Assembly (NCBI GenBank): GCA_045654545.1
Contig: JAZONO010000162.1
Coordinates: forward strand, 1-16,898
Source: SIG588 sp045654545
GTDB taxonomy: Bacteria; Bacillota; Clostridia; Oscillospirales; Acutalibacteraceae
Direction: 5' to 3'
DNA: 16,898 bases
The position numbers were made by a program, and so were the translations under genes. Below the pieces are notes generated by a model, which saw nothing but the letters and a program-made list of their open reading frames with translations, did not search any database and was not told the origin of the DNA. The stretch's first letter is position 1. The number at the start of each line of letters is the position of its first letter. Positions 8,048-14,545 of this stretch are shown piece after piece.

Positions 8048-8228
8048 GGGCGCTCACATAGGGAGGAATCGTTTGGCTACAAAACGGCGAAGCCCCTAAA
8101 ACAAGAGATTTTTTGATGGAAGAAAAGGCAAACCGCCACGGTAACGCTTCAGCGTACCGTGGCGGTTTGACGCATTGTGCCGCAAAAAATCCTTGTTTTA
8201 GGCGAATAATCCCTAAGCGAGCGCCCCT
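8046..8228. repeat. 183-base nested inverted repeat between rnmV and sigK
   Basis: A long imperfect palindrome is visible. AGGGGCGCTC (8046-8055) pairs with GAGCGCCCCT (8219-8228). AGGGA (8060-8064) pairs with TCCCT (8210-8214). CCTAAAACAAG (8095-8105) pairs with CTTGTTTTAGG (8192-8202). ATTTTTTG (8108-8115) pairs with CAAAAAAT (8183-8190). A 14-by-14-base internal loop follows (8116-8129 and 8169-8182). The tip is a hairpin of 14 plus 3 pairs (8130-8147 with 8152-8168, one bulged A, loop TTCA). The left arm also holds a side hairpin (CGTTT/AAACG near 8070-8086). No T-run follows the tip hairpin, and no transposase frame is present. It could be a MITE-like repeat, a structured RNA, or the processed end of the rnmV transcript. 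Confidence 0.8.
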
Positions 8229-8251
8229 TTGTGACCAAAACCTTTTTGTTG

Positions 8252-8281
8252 CCATAAGGGGATAAGCCTTCTGCATACATT
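8252..8281 (+). promoter_or_regulatory. Possible sigma-E-type promoter of sigK
   Basis: CATACATT (8274-8281) closely fits the Bacillus sigma-E -10 consensus CATACAMT. A weak -35 (CCATAAG, 8252-8258, with the ATA core) lies 15 bases upstream. In Bacillus, sigK is transcribed by sigma-E. A difficulty is that a start near 8288 would leave almost no leader before the ATG at 8299 and would cut into the ribosome binding site, so the assignment is tentative. Confidence 0.3.
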
Positions 8282-8298
8282 GTGGTGAGGTGGTTTGT

Positions 8299-8994
8299 AT
8301 GTGGATGACAATTTTGGCGTCGCTGTCGCACTTGATGTTCTGGGCCTTACACATCGTGAATCCCGGCACCTTTCCGCGACCGCTCACCGCCGCACAGGAG
8401 CGCGAAGCGTTGATCGCGTTCAAGGAGCACGGCGACCGTGCGGCACGTGGGCGATTGATCGAGCACAATTTGCGGCTGGTGGCGCACATCATCAAGAAGT
8501 ATTACAGCAACAGCGACGAAACGGACGATCTGGTGTCCATCGGGACGATCGGGTTGATCAAGGCTGTGGACACCTTTGACCACACGAAAAACGTGCGGCT
8601 CACGACGTATGCTTCGCGGTGCGTGGAAAATGAGATTCTGATGTATTTTCGTGCGAAGCGGCGGCGCGCGCAGGACGTGTCCTTTTCCGACCCGATCGAT
8701 ACCGACCGCGACGGGAACGAGTTGACGTTGTTGGACGTGGTGGCAGGAGAGGATACGCTGTGCGAAGATCTGGAAACCAAGGTGAACGGCGAAAAGATCC
8801 ACCGCTATCTTCACGAAGAGTTGGATGCGCGCGAACGGGAGATCTTGGTGTTGCGCTACGGGTTGGTTGCCGACCCGTTGCCGCAACGGGAGGTGGCAAA
8901 GAAACTGAACATCTCGCGCTCGTACGTGTCGCGCATTGAAAAACGCGCACTTGAAAAATTGCGTGCACGTTTTGAACGCGGGGATAAAAGATAA
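8299..8994 (+). CDS. sigK: Sporulation sigma factor SigK (pro-sigma-K), uninterrupted
   Basis: Sigma-K directs the last mother-cell genes of sporulation (coat, cortex maturation, mother-cell lysis). The 231-residue protein has a hydrophobic N-terminal segment (about 3-20) resembling the cleavable Bacillus pro-sequence, then FPRPLT at 25-30. Sigma region 2 follows (LIEHNLRLVAHIIKKY at 53-68, LVSIGTIGLIKAVDTF at 78-93, ENEILMYFR at 110-118), then a region 4 helix-turn-helix (about 195-218, ISRSYVSRIEKRAL). LIEHNLRLVAHI and SYVSRIEKRAL favour SigK over SigE. I chose ATG 8299 because GGTGAGG (8284-8290) lies eight bases upstream; GTG 8290 and ATG 8305 are in-frame alternatives. The gene is continuous, with no skin-type prophage element, and ends at a bidirectional terminator facing the flippase gene. 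Confidence 0.93.
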   Translation: MWMTILASLSHLMFWALHIVNPGTFPRPLTAAQEREALIAFKEHGDRAARGRLIEHNLRLVAHIIKKYYSNSDETDDLVSIGTIGLIKAVDTFDHTKNVRLTTYASRCVENEILMYFRAKRRRAQDVSFSDPIDTDRDGNELTLLDVVAGEDTLCEDLETKVNGEKIHRYLHEELDAREREILVLRYGLVADPLPQREVAKKLNISRSYVSRIEKRALEKLRARFERGDKR

Positions 8995-9028
8995 AGAAAG
9001 TCCCACCGTGAGGTGGGATCTTTTCTTT
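8993..9028. terminator. Bidirectional intrinsic terminator
   Basis: TCCCACC (9001-9007) and GGTGGGA (9012-9018) form a perfect stem with loop GTGA. A T-rich tract (TCTTTTCTTT, 9019-9028) follows on the plus strand. An A-rich tract (8993-9000 and just upstream) gives U-rich RNA on the minus strand. It serves sigK and the convergent flippase gene, overlapping the ends of both. Confidence 0.85.
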
Positions 9029-10679
9029 AGCGGTATACGTGCAGTTTTTCAAGGATACGCACAAGCTTGGAGCCAAGCGGCAGGGCGAGCATTTCCTCTC
9101 TCGTGAACATACGGGTGAACACGAGAAGAGCCACGTAGAGGAGGACCCCCACGGCGATGGCGGCGATGGTGGCGATGGTGTTGCCGACCGCGCCCACCGT
9201 GAGGTGATAGATTCCCCACACGCCGACACCCATCAACCCACTGCACAAAAGCGGTTTGAGCAGGTGATGCCACAACTTGAGTGTGAGCGGCAGGCGGTGC
9301 CGCAAGGCGGCAAACACAAGGAAGAACACCACCGCATCGCACACGATGGAACTGATGACCGCGCCGTACACGTGGATGGCAGGGTTGCGGATGAGCAACC
9401 AGTTGAGCACCAATTTGATCACGGCACCCACTGCGAGAGCGGCGGCAGGCAGACGCACTTCGCCAAGCCCGTACAGACCGCCGTTGATGATGCAGGTGAG
9501 TGCCAAGAAAATGAGCGGAACGGTGGACAGCGCCAACAGACCGGCACCGTCTGACACGGTGGGATACAGCATTTGCAACACGGGGGCGGCAAGCACCGCC
9601 AGACCAACCGCGCAGGGCAGCACGATCACCAACGAAGCAAACAGCGAGAAGGTGAGTTTGTTGCCGGCGAGTTTGCGATCGTGTTTCGCCACCGCCGCCG
9701 ATACAGCCGGCACCAAGGCGGTGGAAAACGCCGTGTTGAGTGCGAGCGGCAGGTTGATGATGGTGCTGACTTTGCTGAGCAGACCGGCCGCCGAAGCCGC
9801 CATGGATTCCAGTTGCTCGGTACTGCTCACGGTGGCGGCATACGCCGCTTGAATGCAGTTGGTGATGGTGAAGGAATCGATGAAGTCGTTGAGTGCGGAA
9901 ATGAGCGAGCCCACCGCCATGGGGATGGACAACGCCAGAATGATGCGCAACAGTTCACGGGTGGAGTGTTGCTCGGTGGGGACGGTCTGTTCCGCACAGC
10001 CACGACGGATCTCGCGCCGACGCCGCCAATAGAACAGGCCCAGATAGGCGCACGCTACGGCGACCGAGGCGCTGGTGGACACGTTGCCTGCCGCCGCCAT
10101 CACCGCCGAGCCTTGCCCGATGCAGAGATACACAAACACAATGGACAAAACGCAGTTGAAGAACTGCTCCACCACCTGCGACGTGCTGGTGGCTTTGAGC
10201 GAGCCGCGCCCCGAAAAGTAGCCGCGCAACACCGCCGCCAGCGAGGCGAAAAACACGGCAGGGGCGAGTGCTTTCATGGTGTATGAAACGTCGGGCACGT
10301 CCAAAATCACCGCAGCGATGAAGTCGGCACCGAAGTACAAAAGGCAGGCGGATACAAAACTGATGGTGAGGAACAGTCCCATGCACACTTTGAGTATCCG
10401 CTGTGAGCCGCGGTGATCCCCTGCCGCCAGCCGTTCGGAGATGAGCTTGGCAATGACGTTGGGCACACCGATACTCGACAAGGTGAGCAACACCGAATAG
10501 ATGGTGTAGCCGATGGAGTAATAGCCGTTTCCTTCGTTTCCGAAGCCTTCAATATTGATGATGACGATGCGGTACACAAGTCCCATCACCTTGGTGAGGA
10601 ACTGTGCCGCCATCAGCATCATAACGTTTTTGGCGAGCGAGGTGTTTTGCTCTCGCTCCAAACGGGTTGTTTTAGACAT
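9027..10679 (-). CDS. Polysaccharide/lipid II flippase, SpoVB/YtgP (MurJ-like) family
   Basis: This is a MOP-superfamily exporter expected to flip undecaprenyl-linked precursors, such as lipid II, across the membrane. The 550 residues are largely hydrophobic, with about 14 membrane segments expected and a short polar N-terminus. Family-like stretches include NGYYSIGYTIYSVLLTLSSI (51-70), GVPNVIAKLISE (71-82) and LRGYFSGRGSLKATSTSQVV (151-170), which closely parallel Bacillus YtgP. The length fits YtgP (about 544) slightly better than SpoVB. AAAGGA precedes the ATG. It begins 31 bases after hemW, so both are likely on one transcript, and it converges on sigK. It could be the vegetative lipid II flippase or a sporulation cortex paralogue; sequence alone does not decide. 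Confidence 0.85.
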   Translation of the reverse strand: MSKTTRLEREQNTSLAKNVMMLMAAQFLTKVMGLVYRIVIINIEGFGNEGNGYYSIGYTIYSVLLTLSSIGVPNVIAKLISERLAAGDHRGSQRILKVCMGLFLTISFVSACLLYFGADFIAAVILDVPDVSYTMKALAPAVFFASLAAVLRGYFSGRGSLKATSTSQVVEQFFNCVLSIVFVYLCIGQGSAVMAAAGNVSTSASVAVACAYLGLFYWRRRREIRRGCAEQTVPTEQHSTRELLRIILALSIPMAVGSLISALNDFIDSFTITNCIQAAYAATVSSTEQLESMAASAAGLLSKVSTIINLPLALNTAFSTALVPAVSAAVAKHDRKLAGNKLTFSLFASLVIVLPCAVGLAVLAAPVLQMLYPTVSDGAGLLALSTVPLIFLALTCIINGGLYGLGEVRLPAAALAVGAVIKLVLNWLLIRNPAIHVYGAVISSIVCDAVVFFLVFAALRHRLPLTLKLWHHLLKPLLCSGLMGVGVWGIYHLTVGAVGNTIATIAAIAVGVLLYVALLVFTRMFTREEMLALPLGSKLVRILEKLHVYR

Positions 10680-10710
10680 AGCGTCATCCTTTGCTTTCGG
10701 GTTTAATTGC

Positions 10711-11820
10711 TCACCCTAAGATGCGAGCCGTAATCGGATTTTCCAACAAAAAGCCTTCGCGTGACAGGCGAATACCCACATTGTCACAAGTCACCAGTTG
10801 CGGCGGCAACGCGGCGGCCGCACGGCGCCATGCATCGGGGATGGGTGTGCCGAAACGAGCACGAAACAGATCGTCACGCACCCCTTCGGTCAGCCGCAGG
10901 CGCAACATCGCGTATTCGGTGGGGGTGGCATCCCCCACGGCGGTGCGATTTTCTTCGGGTAACGGGTCGTCGCCGCGCAAAAACGCGGCTAAATCCCTTG
11001 GATATTCCCACCGCGCCCCTTCAAAGAAGGAGTGTGCGGCAGGACCCAGACCTATGTAATCCTCGCTGTTCCAGTATTTGAGATTGTGGCGGCTTTCATA
11101 ACCGGGCAGGGCAAAGTTCGAAATTTCATATTGCCGCAAGCCCACGGATGCCAACGCCTCACACGCGAGCAGATAACGGTCGGCGGCGGTGTCCTCTTCC
11201 GGCAAGGCGAGGGTGTCGCGTATCGCCGCAAAGGGGGTGCGCGGCTCGATTTTGAGCAGATATGCCGACAGATGCTTGGCGCCGAGCGTGTGGGCAAGTG
11301 CCGCCGCATCGCGCACGGTTTGATCGGTCTGCTGTGGGGTGGCGAGCATCAAGTCGAGCGAGAGATTGGTGATCCCTGCTGCGTGGGCATCCGCCACCGT
11401 GCGGTGCAGATCCACCATGCGGTGGCGGCGACCGAGTGCGGAAAGTTCCGTGTCGTTTGCCGCCTGCATCCCGAGGGAGAGACGGTTACCGCCTGCCGCC
11501 GCAAAAGCGCGCAAGGTGTCGCCGAGATCGTCGGCAGGGTTGGCCTCCAGCGTGATCTCCGCTTGGCTTAACGTGAAGCATTTGGCGGCGTGTTCGATCA
11601 ACGCGGCGAGCCGTTTGCCGCCGAGCAGGGAGGGGGTGCCGCCCCCAAAATAGAGGGTGTCGGCCATCGTGTTCGCCCGTGCGGCGGCACGGTCCATCGC
11701 CCGACACAAAGCGGCGGTGTAATCGTCCAACAGTGCGTCGTCAAACTGCGCGGTGGAATAAAAATCGCAATAGGGGCATTTGGACACGCAAAACGGCGTG
11801 TGAAGATAGATACCGAGCAT
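10711..11820 (-). CDS. hemW: Radical SAM heme chaperone HemW
   Basis: HemW is a radical-SAM protein related to coproporphyrinogen dehydrogenase HemN; it binds heme and is thought to deliver it to target proteins. The 369-residue product starts with IYLHTPFCVSKCPYCDF, giving the CxxxCxxC iron-sulfur motif at Cys11, Cys15 and Cys18. SAM-binding GGGTPS is at 59-64, and NRLSLGMQAAND follows at about 111-122. The HemN-type C-terminal domain covers the last ~100 residues. The short N-terminus and the CxxxCxxC motif without an extra following Cys fit HemW rather than HemN. AAAGGA lies upstream of the ATG. lepA-hemW is a conserved Firmicutes pair, often followed by hrcA-grpE-dnaK; here a flippase gene follows instead. 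No clear promoter was found in the gap to lepA. Confidence 0.9.
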   Translation of the reverse strand: MLGIYLHTPFCVSKCPYCDFYSTAQFDDALLDDYTAALCRAMDRAAARANTMADTLYFGGGTPSLLGGKRLAALIEHAAKCFTLSQAEITLEANPADDLGDTLRAFAAAGGNRLSLGMQAANDTELSALGRRHRMVDLHRTVADAHAAGITNLSLDLMLATPQQTDQTVRDAAALAHTLGAKHLSAYLLKIEPRTPFAAIRDTLALPEEDTAADRYLLACEALASVGLRQYEISNFALPGYESRHNLKYWNSEDYIGLGPAAHSFFEGARWEYPRDLAAFLRGDDPLPEENRTAVGDATPTEYAMLRLRLTEGVRDDLFRARFGTPIPDAWRRAAAALPPQLVTCDNVGIRLSREGFLLENPITARILG

Positions 11821-11854
11821 ACGCGTGTTCCTTTGCTGTATTTGTTGTAGGAAG

Positions 11855-11905
11855 GAGGTGTCACCTCATCCGCCCCTGCGGGGCACCTTCCCCTCAAGGG
11901 GAAGG
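11855..11905. repeat. Intergenic palindromic repeat, same layout as 12-97
   Basis: GAGGTG (11855-11860)/CACCTC (11862-11867), GCCCC (11872-11876)/GGGGC (11880-11884) and CCTTCCCCT (11886-11894)/AGGGGAAGG (11897-11905) form three consecutive palindromes. The last has the CCTNCCCC/GGGGNAGG form seen at 78-97, and the spacing of units is similar. Confidence 0.7.
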
Positions 11906-11964
11906 CTTGACGTTCGCCGCCTTACGACTGCGAAACTGAAGATGAGCACACAGTGAGTATATAG

Positions 11965-12019
11965 GGGATGTTTTGGAGGTTTCGGCTTTGCCGAAATCGC
12001 AGTCGGAAGACTGCGAAAC
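11965..12019. repeat. Two-hairpin palindromic element near the 3' end of lepA
   Basis: TTTCGGC (11980-11986)/GCCGAAA (11990-11996) and CGCAGTC (11998-12004)/GACTGCG (12009-12015) are adjacent hairpins. Flanking bases GTTTTGG and CCAAAAC can form an outer stem, making a three-way junction. An 11-base direct repeat, GACTGCGAAAC, occurs at 11926-11936 and 12009-12019. No coding sequence was found in 11821-12056. Confidence 0.6.
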
Positions 12020-12030
12020 CAAAACTCCGG

Positions 12031-12058
12031 GAAGATAAACGCGAGAGCGTTTATCTTC
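12031..12058 (-). terminator. Perfect 12-base-pair hairpin overlapping the lepA stop
   Basis: GAAGATAAACGC (12031-12042) and GCGTTTATCTTC (12047-12058) pair perfectly around a GAGA/TCTC loop and include two bases of the lepA stop codon. Read on the minus strand, only CCGGAGTTTT follows, so the U-tract is weak and delayed. It may be an inefficient terminator or an RNA 3'-end stabiliser between lepA and hemW. Confidence 0.45.
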
Positions 12059-13868
12059 AGTCATCACCGAGTTTGAGCACCGCCATAAAGGCTTCTTGCG
12101 GTACTTCCACCGAGCCGAGCTGGCGCATACGTTTTTTGCCTTCCTTCTGCTTTTCAAGCAGTTTCTTTTTACGGGTGATGTCGCCGCCGTAACACTTCGC
12201 CAACACGTCTTTGCGCATGGCGCGGACGGTTTCGCGTGCGATGACCTTGCCGCCGATCGCCGCCTGAATGGGTACTTCGAACAACTGGCGCGGAATGTTG
12301 TCTTTCAACCGCTCACACAAGCGGCGCGCACGGGAATAGGCATTTTCTTCGAACACGATGAAGGAGAGTGCGTCCACGATGTCGCCGTTGAGCAACACGT
12401 CCAACTTGACGAGTTTAGAGGGGACGTAGCCTTTCATATCGTAGTCGAAACTGGCATACCCTTTGGTGCGCGATTTCAGCGCATCAAAGAAATCGTAAAT
12501 GATCTCGCCCAGCGGCAATTCATAATGAATGTCCACACGGGTGGGATCGAGATAGGTCATTCCTTTGAAGATACCGCGGCGTTCTTGACACAACTCCATA
12601 ATGTTGCCCACGTAATCGGTGGGGGAGAAGATGTGTGCATCCGCGATGGGTTCTTCCGCCGCGGAAATACTGCCGGGATCGGGATAGTTGGTGGGGTTAT
12701 CGATATACTGTACCGTGCCGTCACTCATCGTCAAGCGATAAATGACCGAGGGGGCGGTGGTGATGATGTCGAGATCGTATTCGCGTTCCAAGCGTTCCTG
12801 GATGATCTCCATGTGTAACAGACCGAGAAAGCCGCAACGGAAACCGAAGCCGAGTGCCACCGACGTTTCCGGCTCAAAGGTGAGGGAGGCATCGTTCAGT
12901 TGCAGACGTTCCAGCGCTTCACGCAGGTCGGGATACCGTGCGGAATCGGCAGGGAAGATGCCGCAGTACACCATGGGGTTCACCTTGCGGTAACCGGGCA
13001 ACGGCTCGGCGGCAGGGCGCGATGCCAGCGTTACGGTATCACCCACACGGGCATCGCTCACCGTTTTGATGGAGGCGGCAATGTAGCCAACTTCGCCTGC
13101 GCGCAACACGCCGGTCGCCTCCAACTTGCCGGGGCGCATGATACCGGTTTCTACCACCAAGAATTCCGCGCCTGTCGCCATCATACGGATAGTGTCGCCG
13201 TTTTTGACGGTGCCTTCCTTCACACGCAGATACACGATAACGCCTTTATAGCTGTCGTAATAACTGTCGAAAATCGGCGCCTGCAAGGGGGCGTTGTCGT
13301 CCCCTTCGGGAGGTGGCATTTTTTGCACGATGGCTTCCAACACCGCTTCGATGTTGATGCCGTTTTTCGCGGAGATGCGCGGAGCATCCGCCGCTTCGAT
13401 GCCGATGATGTCCTCTACCTCGGGGCACGCGCGGTCGGGACCGGCGGCAGGCAGGTCGATCTTATTCACCACGGGGACGATTTCCAAATCGTGTTCCAAC
13501 GCAAGATAGGTGTTTGCCAAGGTTTGCGCTTCCACCCCTTGCGAAGCATCCACAATGAGGATCGCACCTTCGCACGCGGCGAGCGAACGCGACACTTCAT
13601 AGTTGAAGTCCACGTGACCGGGTGTGTCGATCAGGTTGAACAGATAGGTTTCGCCGTTCTGTGCTTTGTAGGACAGCGTGATGGCATGCGCCTTGATGGT
13701 GATGCCGCGTTCACGTTCGAGATCCATACTGTCGAGCAGTTGATCCGCCATGTCACGCAGGGCAACCGTGTTGGTTTTTTCGAGCAGACGGTCGGCAAGC
13801 GTGGACTTGCCGTGGTCGATATGAGCGATGATGCAGAAGTTGCGAATATGGTCACGGGGAAAGGACAT
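12057..13868 (-). CDS. lepA: Elongation factor 4 (back-translocase GTPase LepA)
   Basis: LepA/EF4 is a ribosome-binding GTPase that acts on stalled or mistranslocated ribosomes and in initiation or assembly. The 603-residue product has AHIDHGKST (15-23), RERGIT (52-57), DTPGH (81-85) and NKID (135-138), then EF-G-like domains II, III and V. It ends with the LepA-specific C-terminal domain, including GGDITRKKKLLEKQKEGKKR and RQLGSVEVPQEAFMAVL. I chose the ATG at 13868, giving MSFPRDHIRNFCIIAHIDHGKS, because it matches the family start and is preceded by GAGGTG. An in-frame ATG at 13940 would add 24 unlikely residues encoded by promoter DNA. It is divergent from the MarR operon. A MarR-like operator half-palindrome lies in its leader. 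Confidence 0.95.
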   Translation of the reverse strand: MSFPRDHIRNFCIIAHIDHGKSTLADRLLEKTNTVALRDMADQLLDSMDLERERGITIKAHAITLSYKAQNGETYLFNLIDTPGHVDFNYEVSRSLAACEGAILIVDASQGVEAQTLANTYLALEHDLEIVPVVNKIDLPAAGPDRACPEVEDIIGIEAADAPRISAKNGINIEAVLEAIVQKMPPPEGDDNAPLQAPIFDSYYDSYKGVIVYLRVKEGTVKNGDTIRMMATGAEFLVVETGIMRPGKLEATGVLRAGEVGYIAASIKTVSDARVGDTVTLASRPAAEPLPGYRKVNPMVYCGIFPADSARYPDLREALERLQLNDASLTFEPETSVALGFGFRCGFLGLLHMEIIQERLEREYDLDIITTAPSVIYRLTMSDGTVQYIDNPTNYPDPGSISAAEEPIADAHIFSPTDYVGNIMELCQERRGIFKGMTYLDPTRVDIHYELPLGEIIYDFFDALKSRTKGYASFDYDMKGYVPSKLVKLDVLLNGDIVDALSFIVFEENAYSRARRLCERLKDNIPRQLFEVPIQAAIGGKVIARETVRAMRKDVLAKCYGGDITRKKKLLEKQKEGKKRMRQLGSVEVPQEAFMAVLKLGDD

Positions 13869-13882
13869 ACAAACACCTCGCG

Positions 13883-13896
13883 GTTGAGATTTCAAA
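13883..13896. promoter_or_regulatory. Third GTTGA-N4-TCAA site, in the lepA leader
   Basis: GTTGA (13883-13887), GATT, TCAAA (13892-13896) matches nine of the ten arm bases of the two sites in the marR promoter. It lies about 10-20 bases downstream of the expected lepA transcription start and overlaps the end nearest the lepA ribosome binding site. Binding by the neighbouring MarR protein is an inference. Confidence 0.3.
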
Positions 13897-13910
13897 ATTA
13901 TAGATAAGAT

Positions 13911-13940
13911 ATTATAACACATTATGGGGGATAATTGCAA
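13911..13940 (-). promoter_or_regulatory. lepA promoter
   Basis: Read on the minus strand, TTGCAA (13940-13935) and a perfect TATAAT (13916-13911) are 18 bases apart, about 43 bases upstream of the lepA ATG. The GAGGTG ribosome binding site follows. Confidence 0.65.
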
Positions 13941-13997
13941 CCCCCGAAAAAAGCACCCACCGTAGTAGGTAAAAAATACATATGAATTTGCAAACTT

Positions 13998-14056
13998 GTT
14001 GACATTTCAACTTTTATGTGGTACAATGCGTAAAGTTGAGTTTTCAACTTTACGCA
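13998..14056 (+). promoter_or_regulatory. marR promoter with two embedded operators
   Basis: TTGACA (13999-14004) and TACAAT (14022-14027), 17 bases apart, form a near-consensus promoter. Operator 1, GTTGA-CATT-TCAAC (13998-14011), contains the -35 box. Operator 2 is a perfect 13-base inverted repeat (14027-14039 and 14044-14056) with core GTTGA-GTTT-TCAAC; it starts at the last -10 base and covers the predicted start near 14034. The centres are 37 bases apart. This is the layout expected for autorepression by the MarR protein encoded directly downstream. Confidence 0.8.
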
Positions 14057-14071
14057 TTTGGAGGAAGAGGT

Positions 14072-14524
14072 ATGATCGATCGGTTTGAACGGTTTTCACT
14101 GGCGATTTTTGAGATCTCGCGGTATTGGCACAAGTTAGCGGCGGAGGAATTGACAAAGTATGGGTTGAAAGGTCCTCACGCCACCTATTTGACGGCGATA
14201 TACAAATATCCCGAAGGCATCACCGTGCCGCAACTGTGTGAGGTGTGCGGAAAGGATAAGTCAGATGCCTCCCGTATGATTGCCATACTGGAAGAAAAGG
14301 GATTGGTGACCAAAGGCGGTGACGGCGGCAGTCATTACCGCGGAAAATTGCAACTGACCGAAGAGGGAAAACGGGCGGCCGCGCACGTATCGCAACGGGC
14401 AAGCCGCGCGGTGGAAGTGGCAGGCAAGGACTTGAGCGAGGAAGAGCGCGAGCGGTTTTACGAGGCGTTGGATTCCATCACCGCCAACCTGCGTGCCCTT
14501 TGCAAAGATGGCATTCCGGAATGA
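14072..14524 (+). CDS. MarR-family transcriptional regulator
   Basis: This 150-residue protein is a winged helix-turn-helix regulator, expected to act as a dimer on palindromic operators and to release DNA on binding a small ligand. The DNA-binding core lies at about 48-98 (GITVPQLCEVCGKDKSDASRMI, then the wing GGDGGSHYRGKLQLTEEGK), flanked by helices that form the dimer interface. I chose ATG 14072 because GGAGG (14060-14064) lies seven bases upstream and the promoter and operators end before it. The frame is open from 14018, but that start lies inside the promoter. It leads an operon with a DegV protein 21 bases downstream. The two palindromes in its promoter strongly suggest self-repression. 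The ligand is unknown; a fatty acid or acyl compound is a guess from context. Confidence 0.88.
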   Translation: MIDRFERFSLAIFEISRYWHKLAAEELTKYGLKGPHATYLTAIYKYPEGITVPQLCEVCGKDKSDASRMIAILEEKGLVTKGGDGGSHYRGKLQLTEEGKRAAAHVSQRASRAVEVAGKDLSEEERERFYEALDSITANLRALCKDGIPE

Positions 14525-14545
14525 CCGAGAAGGGAGAATGACAGT

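Noticed and set aside
8130..8168. Intrinsic terminator after rnmV
   Set aside because: The hairpin is very stable, but GACGCATTG follows instead of a T-run, so it is described as part of the nested repeat.
8046..8228. 6S RNA
   Set aside because: The length and central internal loop are reminiscent of 6S, but the terminal stem is short, there is a side hairpin, no promoter is seen at the rnmV end, and I recognise no conserved 6S sequence.
13925..13945. Hairpin GGGGG/CCCCC around 13926-13945 as a terminator
   Set aside because: The stem is short, overlaps the lepA -35 box, and is not followed by a T-run on either strand in the needed direction.
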